In this document: piece after piece, positions 1 through 8,898 of the stretch
How positions within the stretch are numbered: position 1 is the first letter of the stretch
How the letters are laid out: every line of letters begins with the position of its first letter
Assembly: GCA_001567485.1 (NCBI GenBank)
Contig: JZRA01000132.1
Location: forward strand, 58,206-122,205
Direction: 5' to 3'
Source: Chloroflexi bacterium OLB13
GTDB taxonomy: Bacteria; Chloroflexota; Anaerolineae; Aggregatilineales; Phototrophicaceae
DNA: 64,000 nt
Made by a program: the position numbers and the translations under genes
Notes under the pieces: generated by a model
The model's input: only the letters and a program-made list of their open reading frames with translations
Told to the model about the DNA's origin: nothing
Databases searched by the model: none

Positions 1-2
1 TC

Positions 3-2465
3 GCCGCTGGCGCGGGCGTCATGCTGATGGTGGCCGCGGCCGGCGTGTGGGCATGGCTGACGCACGACCTGCCGCCGATTGAGCGCTTACAGGCGGGTTT
101 GGCGCTGCCGTCGACACGCATTTTCGACCGGGACGGCGCGCTGCTGTACGAAATTCTGCCGCCGGAGCAGGGCCGCAATACCCCGATTGCCTACGACGAC
201 ATCCCGGAACACTGCGTCAACGCGATTGTCGCCACCGAAGACGCGAACTTCTGGTCGCATCCCGGCGTCGATCCGGCCGGCATCGTTCGCGCGCTGTGGA
301 TCAATCTGCGCGGCGGCGATATCGTGGCCGGCGGCAGCACGATCACGCAGCAGGTGGCGCGTCTGACCATGCTCAACCCCGGCCGTCTGCCGGAGCGCAC
401 GCTCAAGCGCAAGCTTCAAGAGATGCTGCTGGCGCTTCAGCTTGAGACGGCGTACAGCAAGCAGGACGTGCTGGCGCTGTACATCAATCAGGCGTATTTT
501 GGCAGTCTGGCGTATGGGCTGGAGGCCGCGGCGCGCGCGTATTTCGCCAAGCCGGCCGCGGAGCTGTCGCTGTCGGAATGTGCGCTGCTGGCCGGTCTGC
601 TTCAGGGGCCGGCGGTTTACGACCCGATTCAGAACCCCGATGCGGCGAAGGCGCGCCAGCAGGTCGTCTTGCGACTGATGGTCGAGGCCGGCGTCATTGA
701 GGCCGAACAGGCACAGCGTGCGGGCGAGGATGCACTGCAGTACGCCGCCGCGCCGTTCCCGATTGAAGCGCCGCATGCCGTCATGCGTGTGTGGGCCGAG
801 CTGGCGCAGCGGTTTCCGGAGCAGTTGTACCGCGACGGGCTGGACGTGGTCACGACGATCGACCTTGACTGGCAGCGCGAAGCCGAGCGAATTGCACGGT
901 TGCGGCTCGCCCAACTGAACCGCACCGACAATCCGCAGCGTCCACCGGCAGACGTAGACGGCGCCGCGCTGGTGGCGCTCGATCCGCGCACCGGCGAAGT
1001 CCGTGTGATGCTGGGCAGTCCCGATTATTTCGACGATGCACATGACGGCGCAGTGAACGCCACAACCGCGCTGCGTCAGCCGGGGAGCGCGCTGAAGCCG
1101 TTCACCTATGCCGCCGCGTTCGACCCGAATCGCAGCGATCCGTGGACGGCGGCGTCGATGGTGCTGGATGTCGAGACTGCGTTCTATACACGCAAACGCG
1201 AGCTGTATGTGCCGGCGAACTTCGGTTTTGCCGAGCACGGGCCGGTGTCGATCCGTGAGGCGCTGGCGTCGTCGTTCAACATCCCTGCCGTCGCCGTGCT
1301 GGACGACATCGGCACATCCAGCATGATCGAACTGGCCGCGCGGGCCGGGCTGACCTCACTCGCCGCGAACCCGGAACTCGATCTGGCGGTGACATTGGGC
1401 GGCGGCGAGGTGCGCCTGCTTGACCTGACCGCGGCCTACGGCGTGTTCGCCAACGGAGGTCTCGCCGTCGATCCAGTGTTGATTACGTCGGTCGTACAGC
1501 GGGACGGGCCGGTGCTGTATGAATGGACGCCCCCCGCCCACCGTGATCGCATCATGGATGAGCGCGTGGCGTGGCTGATCACGGACATCCTCGCTGATCC
1601 GGCCGCGCGTGAACCCGGTTTCGGGCGCAACAGCCTGCTCAATATCGGACGTCCGGCCGCTGTAAAGACCGGCACTACGACCGACTTTCGCGACAACTGG
1701 ATTGTGGGATACACGCCGTCGCTCGCGGTTGGCGTGTGGGTCGGCAACCCGGACAATCGGCCCATGCGCGAAGCGACCGGCCTGACCGGCGCTGGCCCGA
1801 TCTGGCATACGTTTATCCGGTCGGTGCTGCTCGGCACGCCGGAAGAGTCGTTCGGCCCGCCGCCGCCGGGGATCGTCCGTGCGCCGGTTTGCATCGTGTC
1901 CGGCATGCTGCCGACCGCCGACTGCCCGAATACACGCCTTGAGTGGTTCATCGACGGAACCCAGCCGACCGAACCCGATACGCTGTGGGTCACGCTTGAA
2001 AGCGACCGGCGCACCGGTGATCTTGCAACCGCCGCAACACCAGCGGCGGATCGCGTTCGGGTGCATTACATGGTGCTGCCAGAGCGCGCGATGGATTGGG
2101 CGCGTAAGGCCGGTGCTGCTGCCCTTACGCCGGAGATGCTTGAACGTGTGCGCAGCGTGGCGGCGTTGGGCGATCCAACCGTTCCGGCCGTGTTTGCGCC
2201 GCACGATGGCGCGGTGTATCAAATCAGCCGGAGTATCCCGGCGGCGACTCAACGCCTGCGGTTGGAGGCATCGGCGCCGCCCGGCACGACTCGCGTAGAC
2301 TTCGTGATTAACGGGACGGTCGTCGGCTCGGCCGACAGCGCGCCGTGGCGTGTGTTCTGGACGCTGGAGCTTGGCGACTTCACCCTGCACGTCCGGGCCG
2401 TCGACAGCGCCGGTAGACAGATCGACAGCGCGCCGGTTTCGTTTAGCGTTGTGCCTCCAAGGTGA
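3..2465 (+). CDS. Bifunctional peptidoglycan glycosyltransferase/transpeptidase, PBP1C-like (5' partial)
   Basis: This class A penicillin-binding protein polymerises lipid II and cross-links peptidoglycan outside the membrane. The frame stays open to the left edge, so the true start lies upstream; an ATG at 21 falls inside the hydrophobic anchor and is probably internal. Counting from that ATG, the GT51 domain shows the catalytic Glu motif EDANFWSHPG (Glu73) and GGSTITQQVARL. The transpeptidase domain shows SALK (Ser356 nucleophile), SSFN and KTGT. The last 90 or so residues form an Ig-like C-terminal domain like that of PBP1C proteins, which separates it from PBP1A. The family and its reactions are well known; the 1C assignment rests on the C-terminal domain. 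Confidence 0.93.
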   Translation, partial: AAGAGVMLMVAAAGVWAWLTHDLPPIERLQAGLALPSTRIFDRDGALLYEILPPEQGRNTPIAYDDIPEHCVNAIVATEDANFWSHPGVDPAGIVRALWINLRGGDIVAGGSTITQQVARLTMLNPGRLPERTLKRKLQEMLLALQLETAYSKQDVLALYINQAYFGSLAYGLEAAARAYFAKPAAELSLSECALLAGLLQGPAVYDPIQNPDAAKARQQVVLRLMVEAGVIEAEQAQRAGEDALQYAAAPFPIEAPHAVMRVWAELAQRFPEQLYRDGLDVVTTIDLDWQREAERIARLRLAQLNRTDNPQRPPADVDGAALVALDPRTGEVRVMLGSPDYFDDAHDGAVNATTALRQPGSALKPFTYAAAFDPNRSDPWTAASMVLDVETAFYTRKRELYVPANFGFAEHGPVSIREALASSFNIPAVAVLDDIGTSSMIELAARAGLTSLAANPELDLAVTLGGGEVRLLDLTAAYGVFANGGLAVDPVLITSVVQRDGPVLYEWTPPAHRDRIMDERVAWLITDILADPAAREPGFGRNSLLNIGRPAAVKTGTTTDFRDNWIVGYTPSLAVGVWVGNPDNRPMREATGLTGAGPIWHTFIRSVLLGTPEESFGPPPPGIVRAPVCIVSGMLPTADCPNTRLEWFIDGTQPTEPDTLWVTLESDRRTGDLATAATPAADRVRVHYMVLPERAMDWARKAGAAALTPEMLERVRSVAALGDPTVPAVFAPHDGAVYQISRSIPAATQRLRLEASAPPGTTRVDFVINGTVVGSADSAPWRVFWTLELGDFTLHVRAVDSAGRQIDSAPVSFSVVPPR

Positions 2466-2485
2466 GGGAGTTTGAGGCGGGGACG

Positions 2486-2514
2486 TTGACATAGAACACA
2501 TTTTCGAGTAAACG
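2486..2514 (+). promoter_or_regulatory. Putative sigma70 promoter of the HAS-barrel/HerA genes
   Basis: A perfect -35 TTGACA (2486-2491) is followed after 17 bases by TAAACG (2509-2514), a poor -10. The -10 overlaps a tandem repeat (see next entry), which suggests regulated or activator-assisted use. Inference from sequence only. Confidence 0.4.
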
Positions 2515-2530
2515 TTTGTGTAACGTTTGT
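2511..2530 (+). repeat. Tandem AACGTTTGT repeat, 11-bp period
   Basis: AACGTTTGT occurs at 2511-2519 and again at 2522-2530, one helical turn apart, overlapping the -10 region of the promoter above and lying about 20 bases before the ATG at 2549. This spacing is typical of operator half-sites. No regulator is identified. Confidence 0.4.
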
Positions 2531-2548
2531 CTGTCGGAAGAGGCAGGT

Positions 2549-3139
2549 ATGAACGACGTAATCGGACGTGTATTGCGCGCCAGCACCCGCGGCTTCAACG
2601 CTGGAACGCACAGCACGCGGATCGGTGACCGCCACGACTTCGGCGCGTTCGTGCGCGTGCCGGTCGCCAATGACGAGAACCAGTGGGTGATCGGGCTGAT
2701 CAGCGCGGTCGAGATCAAAGACGACCTGATGATCAGCGAGTTGGTCATGGCCGAATGGGTCAACCCGAACGTGCTGCGCGATCAACGCGAAAACCGGATG
2801 ATCCCGGTCGAGGTGTCGGTGCTGAACATCGGGTATCATAACGGGCAGCAGTACATCCACAGCCTGCCGCCGCGCCCGCCGATGAGCCTCAGCGAAGTCG
2901 TGCTGTGCAGCCCCAGCGAGATATGTGCCTTCACCGAGCGCTTCGACTTCTTCCGCTTGGTGCTGCACGCCGCGGACGTGCCGAGCGAGGACTTGCTGGC
3001 GACGGCGCTGCGGTTCGCGTTGGACTGCCGCGCGCCCGATGAGCGCGAGGCGTTTCGTATCGCCGCGGGCCGGCACTTGGCGAAGCTCCTGACGACGGAT
3101 CTGCGGCGGCTGAGCAACGTACTGGCACTGCTGATGTAA
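2549..3139 (+). CDS. HAS-barrel-like protein paired with a HerA-type ATPase
   Basis: A 196-residue soluble protein without signal peptide. The N-terminal part (IGRVLRASTRGFNAG followed by FGAFVRVP) has the look of a HAS-barrel, the beta-barrel fold found at the start of HerA-type ATPases; the C-terminal 80 residues look helical. I chose the ATG at 2549 because GAGG lies about 8 bases before it; an in-frame TTG at 2516 has no ribosome site. It sits 147 bases upstream of the HerA-like gene on the same strand, so it is probably a partner or adaptor of that ATPase. It does not look like the usual HerA partner NurA. Function otherwise unknown. Confidence 0.75.
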   Translation: MNDVIGRVLRASTRGFNAGTHSTRIGDRHDFGAFVRVPVANDENQWVIGLISAVEIKDDLMISELVMAEWVNPNVLRDQRENRMIPVEVSVLNIGYHNGQQYIHSLPPRPPMSLSEVVLCSPSEICAFTERFDFFRLVLHAADVPSEDLLATALRFALDCRAPDEREAFRIAAGRHLAKLLTTDLRRLSNVLALLM

Positions 3140-3286
3140 GAGGTTGAAAGTGATGTGTGCCGGGTGACGAGTGATGAGAAATGACCCATTTCATCTCTCG
3201 TCGAACCCGCTGGGGCAGGACAGTGAGCCTGCTGACTGTCGATAACGCACTGTAGCCATGAACCGTAGAAAGGGTGCCCGAACTCC

Positions 3287-4963
3287 ATGACCGACAGCTT
3301 CGAGGATTTCCTCAAGCGCGATTTGGCGCGCTTTCCGGACGCCGCGGATGAGCAGCGGCTTGGTGTCGTCGTCGGCGGCTCGTTGAGCCGGGGGCTGGTC
3401 GTGCGGGTCGATGGCGACCGATCGATCGAAGATTTGGCGGTTGGCCGTTATGTCGTCGTCCACGGCGAACGCGCGCGCTTTTTCTGCATCATCACCGACG
3501 TGGCGCTGCAAAACGCCAACCCGGCGATCCAGAACGATCCGCCCAACATGGCCGATCCGTTTCTGCGGCAGGTGTATATCGGCACGGCGGCATACGGGAC
3601 GATCAATGTTGCGCCGATGCTGATGATCGACGAGAACAACGAGGCGCGCCCGGTCAAGACGATCCCCGGCCATTTCATGCGTGTGCAGAACGCGACCGAC
3701 ACCGACGTCAACCATGTGTTCGGCGCGGACGACGATAAGCATTTCAACATCGGCGCGCCGCTTGAGTTGGAAAATACGCAGATCAACATCGAGTTGAAGC
3801 GGTTGGTCGAACGCTCAATTGGCGTATTCGGCAAAAGCGGCACCGGCAAGACGTACCTGACGCGCGTGATCCTCGCCGGCATGATGGCGCGGCGCAAGTC
3901 GGTCAACGCGGTCAACCTCGTGTTCGACATGCACACCGAATACGGCTGGGCAGGTACCGCCGAGCACGGCGCGGCGGCCAAAGGGCTGCGCCAATTGTTC
4001 CCCAGTCACGTCGTCATCGTGACGCTGGACGAGGAGTCCTCGCGGCGGCGCGGGGCGGGCAATAATCAGGTCGTGCGCATTCCGTATGATGACATCGAGC
4101 CGGAGGACTTCGTGCTGCTGAAGGGCACGATGAACCTGACCGACGCCATGCTCGACGCCACCAACACCTTGAGCAAGCTGTGGGGTAGGGGATGGATCAA
4201 GCGGCTGATCGACGCCGACCGCGACGACTTGGAGGAGATCACCGAACAGTCGCCGGTCGCGGAAGGCACGCTGCTGGGGCTTAAACGGCGCGTCGAGCGA
4301 TTCGAGCGCTGGGACTTCCTAACCGATCAGCCGGTCTCGGACAGCGTGAAGGAGATCATCAACCTGCTGGCCGAGCAGGGAAAGTCGGTGATCCTCGAAT
4401 TCGGCCGCTACGGTAACTCGGTGGACGCCTACATCCTTGTCGCCAACTACATCACGCGGCGTATCCATGAGCACTATGTCGAAAAAGTCGAACGCGCGCT
4501 GGGCGATCCGTCGCTTGAGCCGCCGCACCTCGTCATCACTATCGAGGAGGCACACAAGTTCCTCGATCCGGGCATTTCTGGCCAGACGATCTTCGGCATC
4601 ATCGCGCGTGAACTGCGTAAGTACAAGGTCACGCTGCTGGTGGTCGATCAGCGGCCCAGCGGCATCGACGAAGAAGTGATGAGCCAGATCGGAACGCGTG
4701 TGACGGCGCTGCTCGACAACGAGCGCGACATCTCGGCCGTGCTGAACGGCGTGTCCGGAGCGGCTAACATCCGTGAGGTGCTTGCCCGTCTCGACACCAA
4801 GCAGCAGGCGATCATCATGGGTCACGCCGTCCCGATGCCAGTCGTCATCAAGGCACGCACGTACGATCAGGACTTCTATGCCGCGGTGAGCGAGGACTTG
4901 GATGACAAGTCGCTGAACGAAAGCCGGTTGCGCTTGGGGCGTGGTTCACAGCGCAGATTATAG
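3287..4963 (+). CDS. HerA-type (DUF87) hexameric ATPase
   Basis: A 558-residue ATPase of the HerA/FtsK branch, which forms hexameric DNA pumps. Residues about 20-130 form an N-terminal HAS-barrel. Walker A is GKSGTGKT (182-189). Walker B with catalytic Glu is HLVITIEEAHKFLD near residues 410-425. A conserved segment DQRPSGIDEEVMSQIGTRV follows, as in the HerA family. The ATG at 3287 is preceded by AGAAAGGG. Bacterial HerA proteins work in DNA end resection with NurA or in defence systems with nuclease partners. Here the only plausible partner is the small gene upstream, and no nuclease is adjacent. Substrate and role are unknown. Confidence 0.88.
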   Translation: MTDSFEDFLKRDLARFPDAADEQRLGVVVGGSLSRGLVVRVDGDRSIEDLAVGRYVVVHGERARFFCIITDVALQNANPAIQNDPPNMADPFLRQVYIGTAAYGTINVAPMLMIDENNEARPVKTIPGHFMRVQNATDTDVNHVFGADDDKHFNIGAPLELENTQINIELKRLVERSIGVFGKSGTGKTYLTRVILAGMMARRKSVNAVNLVFDMHTEYGWAGTAEHGAAAKGLRQLFPSHVVIVTLDEESSRRRGAGNNQVVRIPYDDIEPEDFVLLKGTMNLTDAMLDATNTLSKLWGRGWIKRLIDADRDDLEEITEQSPVAEGTLLGLKRRVERFERWDFLTDQPVSDSVKEIINLLAEQGKSVILEFGRYGNSVDAYILVANYITRRIHEHYVEKVERALGDPSLEPPHLVITIEEAHKFLDPGISGQTIFGIIARELRKYKVTLLVVDQRPSGIDEEVMSQIGTRVTALLDNERDISAVLNGVSGAANIREVLARLDTKQQAIIMGHAVPMPVVIKARTYDQDFYAAVSEDLDDKSLNESRLRLGRGSQRRL

Positions 4964-4972
4964 AGGCAGCTC

Positions 4973-5878
4973 ATGGCATCGCTCTCGAACGGTGCGTTAA
5001 TGACGTCTATCGGCGATACCCCGATCGAGCATCATTTCATCGACGTGGGCAGCGTGACATTGCATGCTGTCACTGCCGGGCCGGAAGACGGAACGCCGGT
5101 GCTGCTGCTGCACGGATTCCCGGAGTTCTGGTACGGCTGGCGCAAACAGATCCCGGCGCTTGCGGCGGCGGGAAACCGCGTGATCGCGCTCGATCAGCGT
5201 GGGTTCAACCTCAGCGATAAGCCGGCCGGGGTCAAGAATTATCACATCGCCAAGCTGACGGCTGACGTCGGCGCTGTCCTCGACCACTTCGGTCATGCGC
5301 AGGCACACATCGTCGGGCATGACTTCGGGGCGGTGGTCGGGTGGGCGATGGGGCTGATGCACCCGGATCGCGTTCAGACTCTGACGATCTTGAACGTGCC
5401 GCACCCGGTCGTGATGGTGCGCACGCTGCGGTCGAGTTTCAAGCAAATGCGGCGAAGCTGGTATATGTTCTTCTTTCAACTGCCGCGCCTGCCGGAAGCC
5501 ATGCTCGGTGCGCGCTCATTCCGAACCATGGAGATGCAGCTTCGCGCCTCGTCCCGGCCGGGCACGTTCACCGACGAGGACATCGCACGGTATCGGGCGG
5601 CATGGGGCCAACCCGGCGCGCTGACGGCGATGCTCAACTGGTACCGTGCCACGCTTAGGTTCGGGCTGCCCCGTCTCGCGAGCGTTCGCCTGACGCGGCC
5701 GGTGCTTGTGATCTGGGGCGCGAAAGATCGCTTCCTCGGCGTAGAGATGGCGGAGCAGAGCGTGGAGTTGTGCGACGACGGCCGCCTTGTCCTGATCGAC
5801 GGCGCGACTCACTGGGTGCAGCATGAGGCGTCGGAACGGGTAAACTCTCTGCTGTTGGAGTTTTTCGCACAAGGGTAG
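4973..5878 (+). CDS. Alpha/beta hydrolase, epoxide-hydrolase-like
   Basis: A 301-residue cytosolic alpha/beta hydrolase. The oxyanion-hole region HGFPEFWYGW (about 47-56) and nucleophile elbow GHDFGA (Asp117) match the epoxide hydrolase/haloalkane dehalogenase group, in which Asp rather than Ser is the nucleophile. The acid is likely in WGAKDRFLG and the catalytic His in THWVQHE near the C-terminus. It begins 9 bases after the HerA-like gene, with GAGGCAG before the ATG, and ends 9 bases before the Rieske gene, so co-transcription is likely. Epoxide hydrolase is favoured over dehalogenase by the HGFPE motif; the substrate cannot be read from sequence. Confidence 0.85.
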   Translation: MASLSNGALMTSIGDTPIEHHFIDVGSVTLHAVTAGPEDGTPVLLLHGFPEFWYGWRKQIPALAAAGNRVIALDQRGFNLSDKPAGVKNYHIAKLTADVGAVLDHFGHAQAHIVGHDFGAVVGWAMGLMHPDRVQTLTILNVPHPVVMVRTLRSSFKQMRRSWYMFFFQLPRLPEAMLGARSFRTMEMQLRASSRPGTFTDEDIARYRAAWGQPGALTAMLNWYRATLRFGLPRLASVRLTRPVLVIWGAKDRFLGVEMAEQSVELCDDGRLVLIDGATHWVQHEASERVNSLLLEFFAQG

Positions 5879-5887
5879 AGTGATCCA

Positions 5888-7009
5888 ATGCTGCCGCCGC
5901 TAGACCTGTCTGATTACAACGTCACCGACGATCTTTCCGTTGCCGAAACCATGCCGGCGCGCTGGTACACCGATCCGGCGTTCCTTGCGCACGAAAAAGA
6001 GAAGATCTTCTGGACGACATGGCAGCCCGTCGGCCGCACAGAGATGGTCGCCCGGCCCGGCGATTACTTCGCGTGCGACGTCGCCGGCGAACCGCTGGTG
6101 GTCACGCGGACGGTTGAGGGCGAACTGCGCGCGTTCTACAACGTGTGCCGGCATCGCGGCGCGACGGTCGCGAACGGCAAGGGCAACCGCAAGACGCTGC
6201 AGTGCATGTATCACGGCTGGACGTACGACCTCGAGGGCCGCCTGCTGCGCGCGCCAGAGTTTGAAGGCGTCAAGAACTGGGACGTCGGTTCTGTATGTCT
6301 GCCGCCAGTCAAGGTCGAGGCGTGGGGGCCGTTCGTGTTCGTCAACCTTGATCCGGACGCTAAGCCAATGGCCGAGATGAGCTACGGCCCGATCGCCGAC
6401 GAGATCGCGCGCAAGGGGTTCAACACCGCCAACATGCGCATGTTCGAGCGCCGCGACTACTACATCGACTGCAACTGGAAGGTCTACGTCGACAATTACC
6501 TCGAAGGGTATCATGTGCCGACCGCGCATCCTGGCCTGTACCGCGAGTTGGATTATGAGCAGTACCGCGTCGATACGTTCGCGGAATACTCGTCGCAGTA
6601 TGCGCCGATCCGGCCGGCCAAAGACGGCCAGATTCAAGGGCGCGACCGGCGTTACATCCGCACCGATGGCGAGGCTGAAGCGCTGTATTACTGGGTCTTC
6701 CCCAACGTGATGCTCAACGTCTATCCCGACAACATGAGCATCAACATCATCCTGCCCATCGGCCACGAGAAGACACTCACCATCTTCGAGTGGTACTTCG
6801 AGGAGCCGGGCACGGGCGCGGGCTGGGAATCAATGCAGCAGACGATCCAGTTCAGCGACGAAATCCAACAGGAGGACATCGCCATCTGCGAGATCGTGCA
6901 GCGCGGGCTGGCGTCACGGTCATACGACAAGGGCCGTTTCAGCGTCAAGCGCGAGAACGGCGTCCATCACTTTCAGGCGTTGATGCACAAGTATCTGTCG
7001 AGGCGCTAG
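5888..7009 (+). CDS. Rieske non-heme iron oxygenase, alpha subunit
   Basis: A 373-residue terminal oxygenase of the aromatic-ring-hydroxylating/demethylating family. The [2Fe-2S] Rieske site is C87-x-H89 and C106-x2-H109. The mononuclear iron site is in DNYLEGYHVPTAH, with H209 and H214 as ligands and an Asp expected near the C-terminus. Length fits the family. No beta subunit, ferredoxin or reductase lies nearby, which suits the homotrimeric alpha-only members acting on quaternary amines or small aromatics and borrowing electrons from elsewhere. The gene follows the epoxide-hydrolase-like gene by 9 bases, so both may serve one catabolic step. The substrate is unknown. Confidence 0.9.
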   Translation: MLPPLDLSDYNVTDDLSVAETMPARWYTDPAFLAHEKEKIFWTTWQPVGRTEMVARPGDYFACDVAGEPLVVTRTVEGELRAFYNVCRHRGATVANGKGNRKTLQCMYHGWTYDLEGRLLRAPEFEGVKNWDVGSVCLPPVKVEAWGPFVFVNLDPDAKPMAEMSYGPIADEIARKGFNTANMRMFERRDYYIDCNWKVYVDNYLEGYHVPTAHPGLYRELDYEQYRVDTFAEYSSQYAPIRPAKDGQIQGRDRRYIRTDGEAEALYYWVFPNVMLNVYPDNMSINIILPIGHEKTLTIFEWYFEEPGTGAGWESMQQTIQFSDEIQQEDIAICEIVQRGLASRSYDKGRFSVKRENGVHHFQALMHKYLSRR

Positions 7010-7088
7010 GCATCCGGCGTCTGGAAAGAGCGTATTGAATGGCCGGAGGTCAGGCAAAGATGAGGTGTAAACCTCTCGAATCCTGTGC

Positions 7089-7838
7089 TTACGGTGAGAC
7101 GCCGAACGCGTTGAGCAGTTCGACCACGGCGGCGTTGTAGGCTTTGGTGGTCTCAGTTTCGACGACGATGCCGTTTGCACGCACGAAGGGGGCCAGCGTC
7201 GCGTCGGTGATCCCGGAGGGTGTGAAGCCGTTGTGAAACACCGGGATGACCGTCAGGCCGTGCTGAAGCGCCCAATGGATCTCCTCGCGAACGTGCGGCG
7301 AGTCGAGTGTTTGAGGCCCGAGCAAGCTGATGAACACTTTGCGCGCGCGCACCTCACGTTCGAGCCGCGCGTGCCAGTCCTCGCCCGGCGACAAGTCCTT
7401 CATGTCGAGGAACGCGTCGAGGCCGGCGAGCTTGAAGCGGGCCAACACGAGCAGCGCGAACGCGCTCGATTCGCGCCGGCTGTATGAGATGAAAATCGCG
7501 GCCGGAACAGGGTCGTACAGCAGGTCAAAGGCGCGGCTCGTGAGCGTATAGTAGGCGTGGAAGCGGTCGCTCTCGTTGAGTTCTGTGTAGCCGAGCGCGT
7601 GCAGCAAATGCGCGCGCGGTGCAGACTCCCCCCACACCGCGCGCACATAATCCGCCATCGAGGTATCCGGGCGGTTCAGATTCCATACGTCGTGGGTCTT
7701 CTCCGGCGTAATCATGAACGAGGGCGCCCATCGCTGATTGAGCGCCCCCCACGCCAGATCGCGCGCGAGCCTGCGCACGCGCTGCATCGGATCGTCCGGG
7801 ATCGGTAGATCAAGCGGGGTGAGCGGGTGGTCGTTCAT
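7089..7838 (-). CDS. TIR-domain protein with unknown helical N-terminal domain
   Basis: A 249-residue protein. Residues about 113-205 form a TIR domain: strand AIFISYS, then LAGLDAFLDMKDLSPGEDW, ARKVFISLLGPQTL and VREEIHWAL, the usual order. The first 110 residues look helical and match nothing I recognise. There is no membrane segment. The ATG at 7838 has GGAG 8 bases upstream; an in-frame TTG 15 bases earlier is less likely. It lies 65 bases downstream of the dsbA-like gene on the same strand and may share its transcript, and it converges on the Rieske gene. Bacterial TIR domains often cleave NAD+ in immunity or signalling. The catalytic Glu cannot be assigned with confidence here, so enzymatic activity is an inference. 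Confidence 0.85.
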   Translation of the reverse strand: MNDHPLTPLDLPIPDDPMQRVRRLARDLAWGALNQRWAPSFMITPEKTHDVWNLNRPDTSMADYVRAVWGESAPRAHLLHALGYTELNESDRFHAYYTLTSRAFDLLYDPVPAAIFISYSRRESSAFALLVLARFKLAGLDAFLDMKDLSPGEDWHARLEREVRARKVFISLLGPQTLDSPHVREEIHWALQHGLTVIPVFHNGFTPSGITDATLAPFVRANGIVVETETTKAYNAAVVELLNAFGVSP

Positions 7839-7903
7839 TCTGAGGATCTCCAATCCTGTTGGACGAACCTGTAGACGAATCCGGCAGACTCCCGCGGATG
7901 CCT

Positions 7904-8710
7904 TTAGCCGCTTTCTCCCCGTTCGGGTGGGGTAATGCCGGCCTTGCGCAGCTCGGAGTCGATCACCAGCGCGAACGTATCGAAGGGCTGTGCGCCGCTG
8001 ATCTGGCGGCCGTTGATGAAGAACGCTGGCGTGCCAGAGATTCCGAGGCTCTGCCCGTCGATGTAGTCGAGCGTGACTTCCTCGCTCATCGTGCGGTCGT
8101 CAAGGCACGTCGTGAACGCCTCGGTATCGAGGCCCAACTCATCGGCGAAGCTGATGAAGGCCTCCCGCGAGCGGGCGTCGGTATTCTGAAAGACGATGTT
8201 ATGGAAGTCCCAGAACTTATCTTGGGCAAAGGCGCAGTTGCCGGCAATCGCCGCCTGAACGCTGATCTGCCCGCCGATGATCGGCATATCGCGGTACACG
8301 AAGCGAATGTGATCGCCGTACGTCTCGCGCAGGCGCGGAAGCGTCTCGTTGGCGAAGCGGCCGCAGAAGCTGCAGTAGAAGTCGCTGAACTCGACAATCG
8401 TCACCTTAGCATCTTCCGGGCCGAACGCCGGATCGTTGTCGGTCAGGTCGGCAGTAGCCGATCCGCCGGACGTGCTGATGTTGGCGACTTCCTCGGCTAC
8501 AATCGTGCGGATGCTGCGTTCAAGCTGCACCGTGTCGATGCTGCGGCCAAACACGAGGCCGCCGCTGATGAAGCCGATCACGAGGAAAATCAGCCCAACG
8601 ATTATCGTCTGAGTCATCGGGGCCGCCGCAGTCTGCTGGGGCGCCGCACGCGAGTCGCGCTCGGATGCAAACGGAAGGGGGGCGGGGGGAGTGAGTTGTT
8701 CGTCTGTCAC
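7904..8710 (-). CDS. Membrane-anchored DsbA-like thioredoxin-fold protein
   Basis: A 268-residue protein with one N-terminal membrane anchor (about 32-52, hydrophobic IIVGLIFLVIGFISGGLVFG) and a thioredoxin/DsbA domain outside the cell. The active site is YCSFCGRF and the cis-Pro loop is GISGTPAFF, both typical of the DSBA family used for disulfide formation in exported proteins. The GTG at 8710 is chosen because AGGA lies about 9 bases upstream; the longer frame would add 31 unlikely, Arg/Cys-rich residues before a natural cytosolic tail. It has its own promoter upstream. Many secreted proteins of this window carry cysteine pairs that such an enzyme could oxidise. Confidence 0.88.
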   Translation of the reverse strand: MTDEQLTPPAPLPFASERDSRAAPQQTAAAPMTQTIIVGLIFLVIGFISGGLVFGRSIDTVQLERSIRTIVAEEVANISTSGGSATADLTDNDPAFGPEDAKVTIVEFSDFYCSFCGRFANETLPRLRETYGDHIRFVYRDMPIIGGQISVQAAIAGNCAFAQDKFWDFHNIVFQNTDARSREAFISFADELGLDTEAFTTCLDDRTMSEEVTLDYIDGQSLGISGTPAFFINGRQISGAQPFDTFALVIDSELRKAGITPPERGESG

Positions 8711-8780
8711 GGCTTCATTCCTAAGCGTACATGTCCGGACTCTGACGCAGCGTGAATGCCGCATCGCACGTCCACCTTCC

Positions 8781-8810
8781 ATTATCCCAAAAACGTGAGG
8801 CACTTCACAA
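8781..8810 (-). promoter_or_regulatory. Putative promoter of the dsbA-like gene
   Basis: On the minus strand -35 TTGTGA (8805-8810) and -10 GATAAT (8781-8786) are separated by 18 bases, giving a leader of roughly 65 bases before the GTG at 8710. A motif AACGTTTGTG overlaps the -35. Confidence 0.5.
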
Positions 8811-8898
8811 ACGTTAAGTTGCGTGAATTGTCAGAGCATGCTAACGTTTAGACATCGTTGGGTGAGTACAAAGGGGGTGATCGACATTATGTTAGACT

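Noticed and set aside
87..1238. Long open frame antisense to the PBP gene
   Set aside because: Shadow of high-GC codon structure; Arg/His-rich and without domains. The same applies to long antisense frames over argS, pcrA and the AddA-like gene.
3158..3170. CGGGTGACGAGT shared (inverted) with about 52060
   Set aside because: A 12-base match between two places in 64 kb is expected many times by chance; no longer similarity flanks it.
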